DNA from: Ilex aquifolium
Lineage: Eukaryota > Streptophyta > Magnoliopsida > Aquifoliales > Aquifoliaceae
Direction: 5' to 3'
Assembly: GCA_951799425.1 (NCBI GenBank)
Contig: OX637395.1
Span: forward strand, 4,688,451 to 4,752,450
DNA: 64,000 nt
The position numbers and the translations under genes are program-made. Below the pieces are notes generated by a model. The model searched no databases, was not told where the DNA came from, and was given only the letters and a program-made list of their open reading frames with translations. Shown piece by piece: positions 1 to 14,700 of this stretch; position 1 is the stretch's first letter; each line of letters begins with the position of its first letter.

Positions 1-1078
1 CAAAACATGTAGTTTAGAGAAGCTTGGTAAGTTAGCTTCTGCGGATGTGTGTTTTGGGATGGCACTTGTTCCTCAGAAGTTGGAAGTGTCCATCCACCAA
101 ATAGCCAGTGATTTCCTAAATGGACTTCTTGGTCTGAGAAGCCCCTCCATGAGCCGCGTCGAATATACACTCCATTTTCTACCATCGTGGATTTCTTCTT
201 GAATTTTCTATAGATTTTTCTTATGGGAGGAAATACAAGAAACAATAATCATACTCGATAGGACTAAGTTTTGTGGGCAAAATGGCCAACTGGTTTGACA
301 AGCTAGCAGCCAAACACAATAGAAATAGGTGATGTTACCTCATTAGTAGATTTTGGGCATGGTTTTGATGTGAGCTTATTAGCAGTTCGCTTCTTTTGTA
401 CTTTTGGTGTACCTGGCTTGCAACTGCTTTTGTACGTGTTTGTTAATAGAAAAGGAAAAATACATTGACTTCTAGACGGCAGAGACTATAGTTAATGGAT
501 TATTTTCTATCTCTCACAGAATACAAATTATGTATACTCAATGAGGAGAAAGCTGGTTTTTATTTTGAACCACCATTTGGCTGGCAAACTTTGAAATCTG
601 GTGTAATATTTTGTGTCGTGGGAACTTTGCAAGGCAATGATCCATCATAGAAGTACTCCTTATTTCCACACAGCAGAACTACTCGTTTTCCTGATCATAG
701 ATATGACTCTGTTTTTTCCTCCGTGCCCATTACACTGACGATTTCTTCGAGTAAGATTTCTGTTTTATGGTGAAAGATTTGGATAAAATTCAGTTGACCC
801 TTTTCAATTGTGACTCTCTTGGCCATTATACATTTTTTAGTTCCCATAGCATCCTAGATTTGCTAGTCACGTGGTGCAAAGTATTGAAGAGCCAGCTGCC
901 TATTTGAAGACCACAATATAAGAATTTTGTTTTTAAGATTGTGCAGTGGTTGAGAAAGTGGGCGTCTCTTTCTTGTTCACTTCCTTGTTCCAAACAATTT
1001 TTTTTTTGGTATTTGAAATAAGGGAGGCAGATGGAGTTGTTGACGCATAATGGTTCTATTTTATCTTTCTTGGTGCAG
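1..1078 (+). other. intron of the HUB1-like gene (5' end outside window)
   Basis: No exon was found here. The stretch ends in a pyrimidine-rich tract and CAG acceptor directly before the first exon at 1,079. It is read as the 3' part of an intron whose donor lies before the window. No transposon ends were recognised in it. Confidence 0.6.
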
Positions 1079-4000
1079 GTCCATGATTTGAAGGAGAGTG
1101 ATTTGGAATTGAAGCTCATTCTCGAAATGTATAAACGTGAATCCACTGATTCAAGGTTCGTAGCTAGACAAGATACTTTTTTTGGTATTTAAGGAAATTC
1201 TATAAAATAGTACAGAATTTGTGATCATTATTTTCTTTGTTCCTCATTTGGATTTCTGGGTATCCACAGGAGTGATGAATTTATAGGTCAATGGTCCATT
1301 AAGTGGAATGTATTTAGGAGGAGGATGTAACTTCTACTCTTTTCCACCAATCTTTCACCAAATAAAGTAACCAGACTTCTCAAAATTTTAAACGAAGAAA
1401 AGCAAGTTTCACAAAAAAAAAAGCTAGAGTGATGTAGTTGATCCAAAATGTTATCTTACTGAAGGGGGTGAAGTTTAAGGACGAGCAATTAATACATTAA
1501 CATCTTACCTGTTTAGCATTGCTCTTCCAATCCTTCTTTTAAAGTTTGAGTAATAGTCAAGAATGACCATTTAATTTATAATGAGCATGGCACAAAAAAT
1601 TGAGAACTTTACTTTCAACTTTGGCAATTGGACTGGACTAGTTTTGGACAAACAAAAAGCGGAGTGCCACACATTTTGGGATGAGGGAATGAATCTTCTT
1701 CTAAAGCTTGAGTCAGAAAATTTCACTTGGGACCCAACTTCTCTTATTAGTGGAAGGAGGATGTTTTTTGTGGAGGATCTCATGGTCATGATGAGTTGTG
1801 CATCAAGAATTTTAAGAAAAACCTTCAACTAAAAGTTTAATGCATTCGATGTGATGTAGTTTGCATGTAATGCAGTAATTGGTCTTTTTCTTAAATGCAA
1901 AGCTATTTTAAGTTGCGCTCCTTCTAATTCAAGGCTTTCTTGGATGACCCTTTTGTAAGAAAATGTCCTAGTTTGATTCTGAAAAGTTTGGGCATTTTAG
2001 CTTTTGCAGTTCCTTTAGTTTTTTATTTTAGTTTCAAATTTTGAAGCACCTATCTAGAAACTCCCATTAGTTATCCGTTAAAAGAATGAAATTATTTTAA
2101 CAATTTTACAAAAGTGGCATAGAGTGGGTGATGCTAAGGCCAGTAAAAGCAATCCCATGCATACAGATGGGGACTAATATCAAGAAGGGACTCCGTGAAC
2201 TGTTGGATTCAGCCCTGCTGCCTTAATTGGAGCATTTTGAGGGCAGAAATATGATCTCTTTTGACATAAATCCCATTATAAGCTCCGATATTTGTTACTT
2301 GGCTTCTTTCCTTTTAGCATAAGGAGGTCTTCTTGGGATCTATAGCCTTGATTTTCTGAGAGAGTTCTACTGGAATCCTGTGTCCACATTGTGTCGTGAG
2401 TTCCATTTCACTTTATGGTACAAGGGTTGCACCCTTTTGTAGGCACCTTGGATGATAGTTCACTAATCAACCTTGGAAGAAAAGGATTTAACACTTGGGC
2501 CATACCATTAGTTTTCTTCCCCATGTGGGAGTAGGTGTGACTGGTTTTCTAGTATATATGAGTTTTGGGTATAGGGTTTGGAGGAAGTTTTTGAAAAACT
2601 TTTTGAAGAACATAGCTGTTGCTGTCAAAAAATGTGCCTTTATTAAAGGATTATTTTCCTTAGGTTTCCTTCCTTTCCCTTTCTTTATTTCTTTTGTTGT
2701 TTTAAAGAATTTGTTGGGCTGCTAGGATTGACTCTGAAGCAGGCTTGTTTTCCTTTAAGAAATCACGTCTTCCAAGTGCTTGGGGTAACTTCGATCTGCA
2801 TTTTGTGCTATCTCAGGAAGCGTGAATCATTCAGTGGTACATGTAGGCTTGCCCCAACCTTGTGAATTTGCTTTAGTTCTGTCTGTATCCAAATTTAGGC
2901 CCTTCATTTGTGGATGTTATCTTTAGATAAATACTTGATGATATTTGTCTTCGATTGAGGATAGTTGTTTATTTTAACCAGGCGTATGGTGTGAAAGACG
3001 ATCTTAGATATGTAACCACTTGATGCTACACTGCTTGTTTTAGTATTGCCTCATTCAAGACTTATGAGATACCTTCTACCTCAGTCCGTGCTAAGTTGGT
3101 AGTTTTGTTTCTTCATGCCAAGTAGCTAGCTAGTTGTGTTTCTTTTATTCTTCTTCTTCTTCTTCCTCCTCCTCCTCCTCCTCCACGTGACAGCAGTTCC
3201 TGATTCACCATTCTGGATGAGTAATTGTGAAGTCATTGCAAATTAGTTTGAGAAATGTATGGGCTGTTTCTTTTTTGACCCAAGGATTGGATATTCGGTT
3301 GAGCCCACAGGGGAGTGGGTATTATAAATTGCAGTCTCATGCATAGTTCGTATACCCTACTTTTATTAGTTCAAATTGGGATTATTATGTGAGATATACT
3401 GATTTGTTTGCAATAAGACCATCATATATGATACATTATGCCAAAACTGATACGATAGGAGCAAGAATGGAAATTTTGTTCAGCAACTTTTCGGTTTCCA
3501 TGGACTCTTAAAATGAACCAGTTGGAGTGTTGAAATTCCTATGTTTCGACATGTTCGTTTGGATGTTTTGGCCAATTCTTCAAAAGGTTTTGGAAACAGG
3601 TTTCCAGTTTTGTTCTGTTTCTGAAACATGCTTTCAATCGTTCTTTTTTTAAGCTGATTGAGATTATACAGCAAAAGGAAATTTTAGTCCCTCGTAGAAG
3701 GTACTTTTCTGAGGCATCAAAGCCTTCTCCATTGGTCCTTTGCTAGAATGTGTTCTTTTGGGGGGATAAGTAGATGTATGTGGAACCAATGAATAGGTGC
3801 TTTGACGAAATATTGACTGATGTGAAGACACAGCTTTAAACTTGAGCTAAGGCATACATAGTTGTCAAATCGCGTATCGGAAGACGCATCGTTTTTCAAA
3901 AATAGTGTATCGTAACGTGTATCATGTGTAGTAAGATACACTCAATTTTAAATAATTATTAATAATATATATATATATATGCCTTTGTAAAAAAGTCATA

Positions 4001-7000
4001 AATTCATAATAACATAGCATTTCATTAATATTCCACAAACTATTCAAGTTCCCAACATAGTTCAGTAATATCAAAATGAAAAGAACTCTAATTCAAACTT
4101 CTAACATCAACTGCTTGAGCAACTTTAATATTAATCAGGAATTTTGAAGTCAGTTGAACAACATTAACAGCAAACTGTATTTCTTTTTTTAAACCATAAC
4201 CACTGAAACAATGTTATTTCACTAGCTAGTGATTTAAAAATAAGTCCTCGAGTGAAATAATGTCATTTCAGCCCCCAAAAAAAAAAAAAAAAAAAAACAG
4301 AATCTTCACATATCGTATGTATCGGACGTATCGTATCGTGTATCGTACGATACGGTGCAAAAACGATACAGAAACACGATATGTATCGTTTTTCAAGTGT
4401 ATCGTGACATATCGTACGATACTAATAACTATGAAGACATATATATTTCCAGCCATATATGTTACTTTTGTTCTTTGACGATGCAAGACCACTTGATTAT
4501 CATGTTCCCTTTGATCAATGAATGATGAACAACTCTCTCTTCTATGTTGATTTGGGAAAAAAATGTTTTGCAAGTAATCTTGATGACTGCAGGGATGTCC
4601 TAGAAGCTAGGAATTCTGAATATAAAGCTTGGGCTCGTGTTCAGAGTCTGAAGTTTTCTCTTGACGAGCACAACTTGGAAGTGCGAGTTAAAACAGCAAT
4701 AGAAGCTGAGGCCATATCCCAGCAAAGGCTAGCTGCTGCAGAAGCTGAAATTGCAGACCTGAGGCAGAAGTTGGAAACTTCCAAAAGGTTTGTTTCATAT
4801 TATGTAGTGTTGGTTCAGAAGGCTATTGTGATCTGCTTTCATTAACTGAAATTTTTTGTGGTGCCTTTTACTCCCAACCCCCCTCTCTTTTTCCGTCAGT
4901 ACAAGGTGAAACCTGACCTGTGATCCTATATACTGTGCAGTAGCTCAAGAAAATATAATATCAGAATCAATAATTTTGCCATTGCACCTAAGGAGAAATT
5001 AAACATTTTTAACTGCTATAATATGGTTTCCCAGTATACTAAGTTCTGGAACTTAGCAAGATGCGTGATTTGATATGTAGTGTGACCTCTCTGAAATATC
5101 TTGGGAGTTATGATCTTTTGCTGAAGTTTTATTGCTTTACTGTGGTGTTTTAGCTGGTACTTGATATGTTGACTGTTTCATTTATCTTTCATATAGATGC
5201 GAACCTCATATAGTTACCGGGCATGCCATTTTATTTTCGGCTACTTAAATTGTCCTGGGAGTTAGAGAATTCTTGAAACCTGTCATTTTTTTTAATTATT
5301 ATCTTGATCGGAGGGTAAAAAACGTGACAGTTGATTTGCTTATATTTCAGGGAGAAGTCCCGACTTTCAGATGTCTTGAAATCCAAAAGTGAGGAAAATG
5401 AGGCCTACACATCTGAGATAGAAGTGAGTTCTGTGCTATATTATATGGATGCGTATCTCTTGAATGCATATATGAACAACGTCTAAGCTTATTGTTGTCG
5501 TCTGTCTTAAGACTATTGGGCAGGCATATGATGATATGCAAACTCAGAACCAGCACCTTTTGCAGCAAGTCACAGAGAGGGATGACTATAACATCAAGGT
5601 AGTTGCAAAACAACACCTTGTTATGTTTATGTTCCTTTTCTTTGTGCCTCTAAAACCATTTTTTTGAGTTACCGAACTGTTTGTGAAGTAGAATTTTTTT
5701 GCCTTTTTTACCATGATATTTTTTTTATAGGACCGAAATAAATGAATATGGCAATCCAGCCCAAAACCAATGTGGGTGGAGAGGTCCTTCTATGATATAA
5801 ACCAATATTAGGCCACTCTAATTTGTTGTTGGGGGATACAAGGCTTACAAGCTCTCCTAGTGCCAAGTACACACACTGATAGACAAGGAACAAATGACCT
5901 GATCTGAACATTAAAGAAGCCTCTTAAATAAATTAAGAGACCCAATTCCTCCTATTTTTGCCTTTTTACTCTAAATTTAGGTGCCTTAAGCCTGACCGAT
6001 TTTGGATTCTGGCCAACTTCAGTTTCTTTTCATCTTGCTAGCTTTGGTTCATTTACTCTGCTAGTAGACTATGAGGACATCGTGTTATTGCTCACTGGTT
6101 TTACACGTAGCATTATTAGTCTTTCTTGGTTGATGTCAAGCTACTCTGAGGACTCTTTCATCTTCCTTAATGGTGCTTCCTTTCAGTTTATGCAACTCAT
6201 TTAGTTTTATCAACTTTCATTTATGTTTTTGTCATGTTTTGACCTGTAATATTTGTTCAAATTATGATGTAAACTTTTTTGTTTGATAAGAAACAAGACT
6301 TTTATTTCATTAAAATAAAGGAATACAAATGGTGGATAAGATATCCAACCTAAAAATGCAAAGAAAAAACAATGAAAATTCTAGCAATTGCACATGGCAG
6401 TCCAATTATGTTGTAGTAAAAAAAAGAGGAAAATCATGAAACTCTTCATTACCACCGGCCTAAAGAGAAGCCAAAAATTGAACTTTACCCCACAAAATCT
6501 CTGCCTCTTCATCTTCTCCTTCAAAATTGTAGTACTTCTTTCAATCCATACCACCCCCCAAAAAAGCCATAATAGCACATTCCACCAAGTAGAAACCCTT
6601 TTCCCTTTTCCAAGACCATGTAGACGTTCCACAAGGATGTACAATTTTGTGAAATGACATGGTCCAAAACCCCCTCCCAAAATAAATTATGCCATAGAAA
6701 TGTCGCCACTCGACAATATAGAAATAAATGGTCAATACTCTCCCCGCATTCCCTACACATTACACACCATTGAGGAGATAGAAAAGAATGAGACCTTTTT
6801 TTCCGATAGGTCACAATTATTCACTTTGCCAGACACGATCAACCAAACAAGAATCTGCACCATAGTTATCAAAATCGTACGATTCGCTATTCAATTTGTA
6901 CGATTCGGTTCGATACAGGTACAAAACGATTCGTATCTTATATGAGAATCGTTTTAGAGTTGAATCGCACCTGCATCGTACGATTCATACGATTCGATTC

Positions 7001-10000
7001 GTATCTCACAAATCGCACGATTCAATGACTTTTTTTTTTTAAACCCAAATTTTTAGCAAAACGACGTTTTGTTTACAAAGAAACTCGTGCCCTAATAAAA
7101 ACTCAACCTCTTTATTCGTTCTTTCTCTGACGTCGTCTAAAACTCGCCTTCCATTGTCAAAAATAAAGGTCACAGTTAACGCTCTCGCATCATCGGTTGA
7201 TTTTTGCTTTCAATTCCTTCATGGGTAGTTTGTTAGGTTCTAATTTTTTGTTTCAAAATGTTGGTCTACATGTTTTCTCCTCATTAATTTTTTTACTTGT
7301 TCTTTTTTCATTCATGTTTGTAACCTAATCTATGCTGGGTGTCACTATTTTGGTTCTTAAATAGCTATGGTTCTTTAATGAATTTTTTTTTTAAATTGTT
7401 GAATTTGAAAATAGTTGAGCAAAAGATGAAAATGAAGCAAAAAAACTAGCATCTTTCCATTTAGACGACGTGATTATGTCAATTGATTATTTTTAGAATG
7501 CAATAATGTTCAATATTAAATATTTTGTCTATTTTAAATATGTTGTATTATTTTTTATTTTTGTTCAAATTTTGTGTCGAATCTTACGATTCACGATTCT
7601 CAAATTTAGGATTTTGATTTACGATACGAATCGCGATTTGACAACTATGATTTGTACCTTCACGCCTCTCACGGGCTCCTTGAACCTCCAAATCATCGTG
7701 TAAAGTTCAAAATCCGGTGAGCTAGAATCGTCAATCAACCACTGAAAGTAAGAATTACACGAAAAAAATAGCAGAGGAATCAAGTAGCCACCCTCTTTTA
7801 TTAGATATTGATCCAATGCGAGGATAAAAATTTTGTTTCGAAACGATTGAAACATCTGCAACGTTTCCGTTTTCAAGGTGATCAAAGCGAATTAGTATGG
7901 AATTGAAATTCTAATATTTCGAGATGTTTCATAATGTTTCGAAGTGTTCTGCAATATTTTAATGTATTTGCACAATTGTTTTGGAATGTTTTAGGGTAAT
8001 TCAAGATATTTTGGTATTTTTTGACCAATGATTTGGAAAAATAATTCTTGAATTTTTATTCTGTTTCCGAAATGAGTCGAAACGTTCCGTTTCTTAGGTT
8101 ATCGAAACAATGCACCGAAAAGAAATTTTGATCCTTGATTCAAAGACACTGAATTAAGCAACAAGAATAGGGATGAAATATTGAACCTTCCAGGTCATTC
8201 ATTTTTTTTTAGAAAAATTAAAATTCCTACCATGAATAGGGCTAGGGAAAAAGAACATAATAATTATGTGAATGAGACAATCTAAGAAGACAAGGAAATA
8301 ACAATTTGAAATTTGACTCTCATATCCAAACATTCTTTGAAAAACTTATATACTCCTCATTTCCCACCCTCGTTCTAACATGATCAATATACTCAAATCC
8401 TTGAGAAGAAAATTTTCAAGGACTCCGAAAAGAGTCTCTCCTCACCACAAGATTTCAAAGTGAATCGTTTTCTAAGGGAAATTTCCTCAACCACTTTGTT
8501 AATAATGTCACATTTCTTTTCACTAAATTACCCATTGGCGATTCCCTTTTTTTCTTTGATCTCGACACAATTTTTCACCAACCCAAAATGTCTCTCTTCT
8601 CTTCTCCACTCCTTTCTCATAAAATGTTGTTCATAATCTTCTCAGCCATTTTAGCAACCTTCACATGGATGTTAAAAAAAGACCTAAAATAAGTTGGGAT
8701 ACTACCGAGAATAGATTGAACTATACTAAGCCTCCCATTCCTGGGTAATCAACCTTTTTTCCAACCATTCAAATTTTTTTGCACTCTCAAAATAATAGGG
8801 TTCCAAAAATTCAAGGATAATGGATTAGTCCCCAATGAAAGCCCCAAATATTTCAATGGCCACTCACTCACAACACACTCCAAACCATTACATTACCCAA
8901 GCCGTCTAACTTACGCCTAGGTGAATTAATCCCTACAACTAAATTTTTAGCCATGTTCACCCCAAACCAGACACCAAACTAAACGTACTCGCAATGTCCA
9001 CTAGATTCTGGAATTTCTATTCATCACACGAGAGGAAAAAAATAGTGTCATCTGTAGATTGTAAATGGGTAACACTAATCCTTTTATTACCAACTTCAAA
9101 ACCCTAAACTAGATTAAAATCCTCCCTATATACACCAAGTGACTAACCCCATCAACCACCAAAGTGAAAAGGAAAGGAGAAAGCGTCTCTCCTTGCCTTG
9201 AACCCCTAGGTGCATCAAATCCACCCCGTGATCTATCATTAATCACAACTGAAAAATCATTAGATTATAAATACCCCATAATCCACTTCATCCATCTGCT
9301 CCCAAACCCTTTCATTTCTAAAAAAAAAAAAATTCTAATTCACAGGATCACAAGCCTTTTCAAAAGTATCATCTCATTGCCCTTTAGGACTCATTTGGTT
9401 GCTGTATTCCTTAAAGAAGGAATTGGATTAGTAATCCTGTAGAGGTGGATAAAATAGAAGATTAAGTGGAGGACAATATCTGCCGTTGGTAAAATGGATT
9501 AATTTATGAACTTGATAACATTTATCCTATCTAATATTAAGTTTGTTTGGTCTAAGAGTCCTCTGTAACATTGACTAAAATACCCTCAATTTAATCCAGT
9601 CTAATTTTTTTATTGTTATTTTACTTAAAACCAGATCTATTTACTAAACTTCACAACCAAAAGTCTCAATAACACTAACATAATAAAGAACTTTTTCTTA
9701 TAATTAATTAATAGAGCACATGGTGCATGTATCCATGAGACTAAATAGTTGAGTCTAAAATATACTTCACGGTGAATATTTTAAAATTATTTTCTTTCAT
9801 TTAACTGTAATCATTTCCCACCAAATTAGGTAAAATATTGTGAAATTACTTTTTTGAACATAATATCATCTTTAAATAGGAAGTATAAACTCAGTCGAAA
9901 GGAAGTGTTCTTATTAACCTAACACTTTCAATAATTTTATTCAAAGCCTTGATAAATCAGTAGACAAAATTAAACTGAAACTAATAACTTAACTATACTA

Positions 10001-11739
10001 AAAAGTCACGGTAACTCATATTTGCTAATGGTTTTGGGGTAAAACAGTAAAATAACATTATAATACTTTTTGATAGGATTATAATACCACCTCCTAGGTG
10101 GTATTAAAATTGACTTAATAGTACTAGTAGATGGTATTACAAAATATACAGTTGGTGTATTTGATTTAGTACTATACATAATACCGAGTGACTTTTGACA
10201 TCCAAATATTGTATAAGCCTGGATTAGAGTAGTTTAATCCTACATGACTCTTTAATACTCTATAATATCACTACCAAACGAGCTCTTAGTCTATAGTCCT
10301 CAAAGATTCATTAGCCACAAACACATTGTCCAAGTTTTGACGTCCCTTCACAAAAGCACTTTTATTCTTGGAAACTGTTTCCCCCAACGCCTCATTTAAT
10401 CTATTGGATAAAACCTTGGCGAAAATTTTATACAAACGAGTAACCAAGCTAATACATATAAAATCCCCAATCCTCAAAGAATTATGCTTTTTTGGGATCA
10501 AGCATATGAATGTCTTATTTGTATTGACATTAACCGCATTATTCATAAAGAATTCACTAAAAATTTTCATTAAATTAATCTTCACCACATCCCAACAATC
10601 TTGACATAGCCATTGAAAAACCATCCGGGCCAGGGGACTTGTCTCTAAAACATTCAAAAATAACATCTCCCACGAAATTACTTTGGACCATTTCATCGAA
10701 CTCATGTCATGCAAATAAAGGGTGAAATCCATTAACAAATAAAGGTTCCTGCTGTTGATTTCATCCACTGATTGGCATATTTGATGAATGCATGTGATTA
10801 TAAGATGCGGTACTTAGGACTGCCATCAAACAATTATTGTCAAAAATTTTGGAGATCTGCATTGCCATTTTGTTTTTCTTTTGTTGGGTAGAATATATGG
10901 TAGAAAGGGAAAGGAAGAAAAAGGATAGGTGCAAGAACTCGTGAAAGAGGGAAGAAATGGGAGAACCCCTAAAATACCTAAAGGGCTTTGAATCCACAAG
11001 GAGAGAATAAAGCGAAGGAAAGAAACGGGAGAAACCTGGAACCCTCTAGGAGAATCAAATCCACAAGGAGAAGAAAGGGATAAAGGAAAGTAGTTCCAAT
11101 GGAGAGAGATGAAAATAGAGTAGAGAATAAAGGAGATACGGAAGGGAAGAGGAGAGATAAGGAGCGAGCATCCAAACTCTAAACATCTTGGGACTGTCAT
11201 TTTGTGTAGCAGCTTTGAGGCACCTTGATAGCATCTTCCAAACCCTATAAATATGCTCAAATTACAAGAGTTGTCCTCCCAACTAATTATTGTAAGTTTG
11301 TATCATACAAGGCCTTCAAATTCACTTTTGAACACCAAAGTCTTACCTTATTACTGAAAATACATGGTGCCATATATTTTCTCTTACACAACCACATCAT
11401 ATGAAATTATGCCACATTTGAACAAGTCAATGGATAACGAATGTTCTTGCAAAGGTTTGGTGGAAGAAATGGTAAACAAATCAAAATGGGCTAACTAAGG
11501 AACTGCCTAAAATCAAATGGACCTTGAGTGCTACCCGTCACTGGTTCAAAAAAAAGTGTACAACCTTTCCCAATGCCTAGCTTGACAGAAGAACACAGGA
11601 ATTTGTGCCTGCTCAAATATCTATTGCTGCTTGGTTGCTCCTACAATAGTTGAAAAATAGAGGGGCCCCATTGAAAACAAGGAAAACACCCTACCTTCTT
11701 TTTCTTTTCTTTTTTATTTTATTTATTTTTTCCCTTTTT

Positions 11740-11770
<31 letters not shown>

Positions 11771-14700
11771 GGGGGGGAGGGGGTCATTAATGGGTTTGGG
11801 TTTTCAACATCATTCTTAGAATATGGAGTCCATTGAGGCACTGGTGACTCATGAAAATAGGTTGTCCTACACTTTCATGATAATAATTCTAAAAAAACTC
11901 ACATGTGAGCTCAAACTAGAGAAAAGTTCAGTAGACAATCTTAATGGAGTAGGCTTCGTTGTTCATGATAATAGGATGTCATACATGTCCATGGGTACTT
12001 CAGTTTCCTAGAAAACTTCCATGTGAGCTCCACAGTTAAAAGAGGAATACATTCATGTTTGATCTGATTAATATATCGAGATCTTTTTTGGTATACTCAA
12101 AAACTGAACTTCTACTGATGCCGTTTGAATTTGATATCTCAAAACCAGGGTATTGATATTGTTGTTGAAATTTTATACTCTTCCTTTGTAGTTGAGTCTA
12201 TGCTTCTTTATTTGCTATGCGTCCCCTGAGACTACAAATCAGCTGTTGATTATGTATGCATATTTTGGAAAAGCTCAAATGAAGTTTGTGATGATCAACT
12301 TGTTTGCTCATAGCATAAGACCAATTGAATTGTTCCAATCTTGCCATATTTTTGTGGATAATTTTGGTCGTCTTGTAGGGGTGTATGATGGCAATTTCCT
12401 AGTTACATTGATGAAAAGCTCAAATGAAGTTTGTGATGATCAACTTATTCACTACATAAGACCAATTGAATTGTTCCAATCTTGCCATATTTTTGTGGAT
12501 AATTTTGGTCTTCTTGTAGGTGTATGATGGCAATTCCCTCTCTAGTTGTATTCTGATACTAGTACCCTGGCCGTATAACAAGTCTATTTCTTTTACAAAA
12601 CTTCTTCATGCTTTCATTCCCTCTTTCGTTTGTAGAATTCTTGACTAAATAACTTGCATTTGTATGGATTACTATGCCTAGAATGTGATGCCAGGGTTTT
12701 GGTTCCCCTGTTTCAGCTTGTTTTAGAGGGATTGCGAGCAAGACAGCTGCAGGATGCTCTACTGATGGAGAAACGAACTATGGAAAGGAAAATTCAGCAA
12801 GATAATGCGTCTGTTGATTATTTTGAAATGAAAGCTGCAAGAATGGAAGATCAGGTTGGGGATCTTCTCTTCTTATCACCCCCTCCTTCCATCCATCACA
12901 CATTTCCACTTTAGAGTTCTTTGCTTGGCTGCTCATACATCATGTTTGCATTGGCTTTCTCGTTTCAAGATAAATATGCATATTTGAACAAAAAGAATGA
13001 GACATCCTTAATGGAAGGAGTACAAAATTTATTGGGCTTGGTCACTGTTTGACATATAATAAATTTTGGCTTACGAATATTGAATCAATATTGAATCAAA
13101 TGCTCTTTCTTTGCAGTTAAAGATGTGCTCAGATCAAGTTCAGAGGATTGCACAAGATAGGGTTCAGAGTTCATCTAGTTTGGACAATTTCCAAAAGAAG
13201 TTGCTAGATGTGAGAAAATCATCTGAGCAACTGAGGGAGTCTCTAGAGGAGTCCCAGTCCAAAGTTGGCAAAAGTCGAGTGAGTCTTGCAGAACTGCAGA
13301 TCGAGCTTGAGAATGAGAGGTGGTTGAACATGAATTACTTCTTCTTTCCTGTTTCTGAGGACCTATGGCATGATTCCATCAATTTTTCTTTATCAGGTTT
13401 GAGAGGAAGAGAATAGAAGAAGCGTCAGAAGTTTCGAGGAGAAAGGCTTCACAACTAAGGTCACAGATTGAGGGATCATCAATAGTTGAAAAGCTTCAAC
13501 AGGAAGTCAGAGAGTACAGGGAAATACTCAAGTGCAGTATTTGCCTCGACAGGCGAAAAGAGGTAATTTTTTATTTTATTTTGATATTTTATCATGTCTG
13601 GCAATTGCTTACTTGTTGAAGACTGTAGCCTTTGCACCATTATCATTTTGGGCAATGGGGATGCTTGGGGAATGGAAGTGGAGGGGTCCATCTCACCTCC
13701 TAGGATTTGTATTGAGGAAAAGCCAGGATGGCATTAAAAGAACTTGAGATCAGGATCAAGTATAATAGTGAAAAAAGATTTACAGTTGGCCCTTTAATTT
13801 TAGTAAGTTGGGTGATGCAAAAAGTCATTTAAAAAGTTCTGTAGTTCTTTCTGATATTGTTATGATACGACTGCAAAAATACCACATGAATATGAAGTCA
13901 TAAGTTTCTTCACTGTTTTGATTAGTGAAAAAAATGCTTACAATGATATGATTATCACCACAAAATACCAGTTGAATATGTATTTTGAAGGATTATGACC
14001 TTGATCACAAAGAAAACATGTTACATTTAAAACTTTAAATTAAGTCATCAAAATGTTAGTGAACTCTTAATGTTCTAATTATTTTCATGTCATTTGTATC
14101 CATATAAATGCATAGGGTATTTCGAAAATTTATAAATTAAATAGTTGATTACCTTCCATGGAACAAAGTTGGGTGCTCACAGAATATAATTTAGTAGAAA
14201 ATATTAAATTATTGACGGTCAATAAATTAAAGGGTCAATTGTATCAGCGGAACTGGTTGTAGTGCAAAGATGACAGAAACAACATTGGTTGTGTCAAAAG
14301 AGATAGTTATGCAACCTCCTTTACTTTAGTTCTTAAATACTAACATTTGCTGGATTCACCATACCGTATTAAATTCTCGTGGCACTTTTTTTGAGGAGTG
14401 ATGTTTTAGTTTTCCATGACATAAATTTAGGTAGTGGGAACTTCTCTCCCAAATGAAACTATTACATGACTGTTGCTAACATGGTTAAAATTTGTTCAGA
14501 TGGTTATCTTTTCCATAGTGCACAGATGATTCTGGAACACTTTCCTGAACAAAAACACATTTCTGGTGGTTGTTAAGCCCAAACTGTTCTGAATTTCCTA
14601 ATTTATAGCTTAAAACAACATGAATTTATATACCCTTTAGAAATGTCGGGGATTATCTATTAAATTCAGATTGTGGATTTTCCTGAAAATTCACTGTATT

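Larger units (their letters stand above)
6275..10770 (-). mobile_element. 5'-truncated L1-type LINE, antisense in HUB1 intron, with nested insertions
   Basis: Read on the - strand, the 10,286-10,768 region encodes a reverse-transcriptase segment: [54 protein letters not shown]. After an inserted element it resumes near 9,340 with FEKACDPVN, then [19 protein letters not shown] (about 9,170-9,230), a mutated FADD-type box (STDDTIFF, about 9,030), and [13 protein letters not shown] followed by LNGWKKG (8,740-8,860). The C-terminal zinc-knuckle (CVMC...[13 protein letters not shown]) is at 6,700-6,770 and VVWIERS at about 6,550. The 3' tail appears as a T-rich run at about 6,270-6,280. This order is that of plant L1 ORF2. 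Endonuclease and ORF1 are missing, as are parts of the frame, so it is a dead 5'-truncated copy. It carries insertions at 6861-7649, 7820-8137 and 9387-10285. The 5' edge near 10,770 is approximate and no target duplication was identified. Confidence 0.85.

Noticed and set aside
1571-1832. Overlapping open frames on both strands in a HUB1 intron
   Set aside because: Neither shows a family motif, both lie between well-supported exons, and the two strands being open together points to chance.
4260-4573. Open frames rich in RYVRYI / [10 protein letters not shown]
   Set aside because: They are translations of the GTATCGTACGATAC iterons of a hAT-like element.
10761-11260. Ser/Leu/Pro-rich frames on the - strand
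   Set aside because: They come from purine-rich low-complexity DNA with an imperfect repeat; no domain or splice context.
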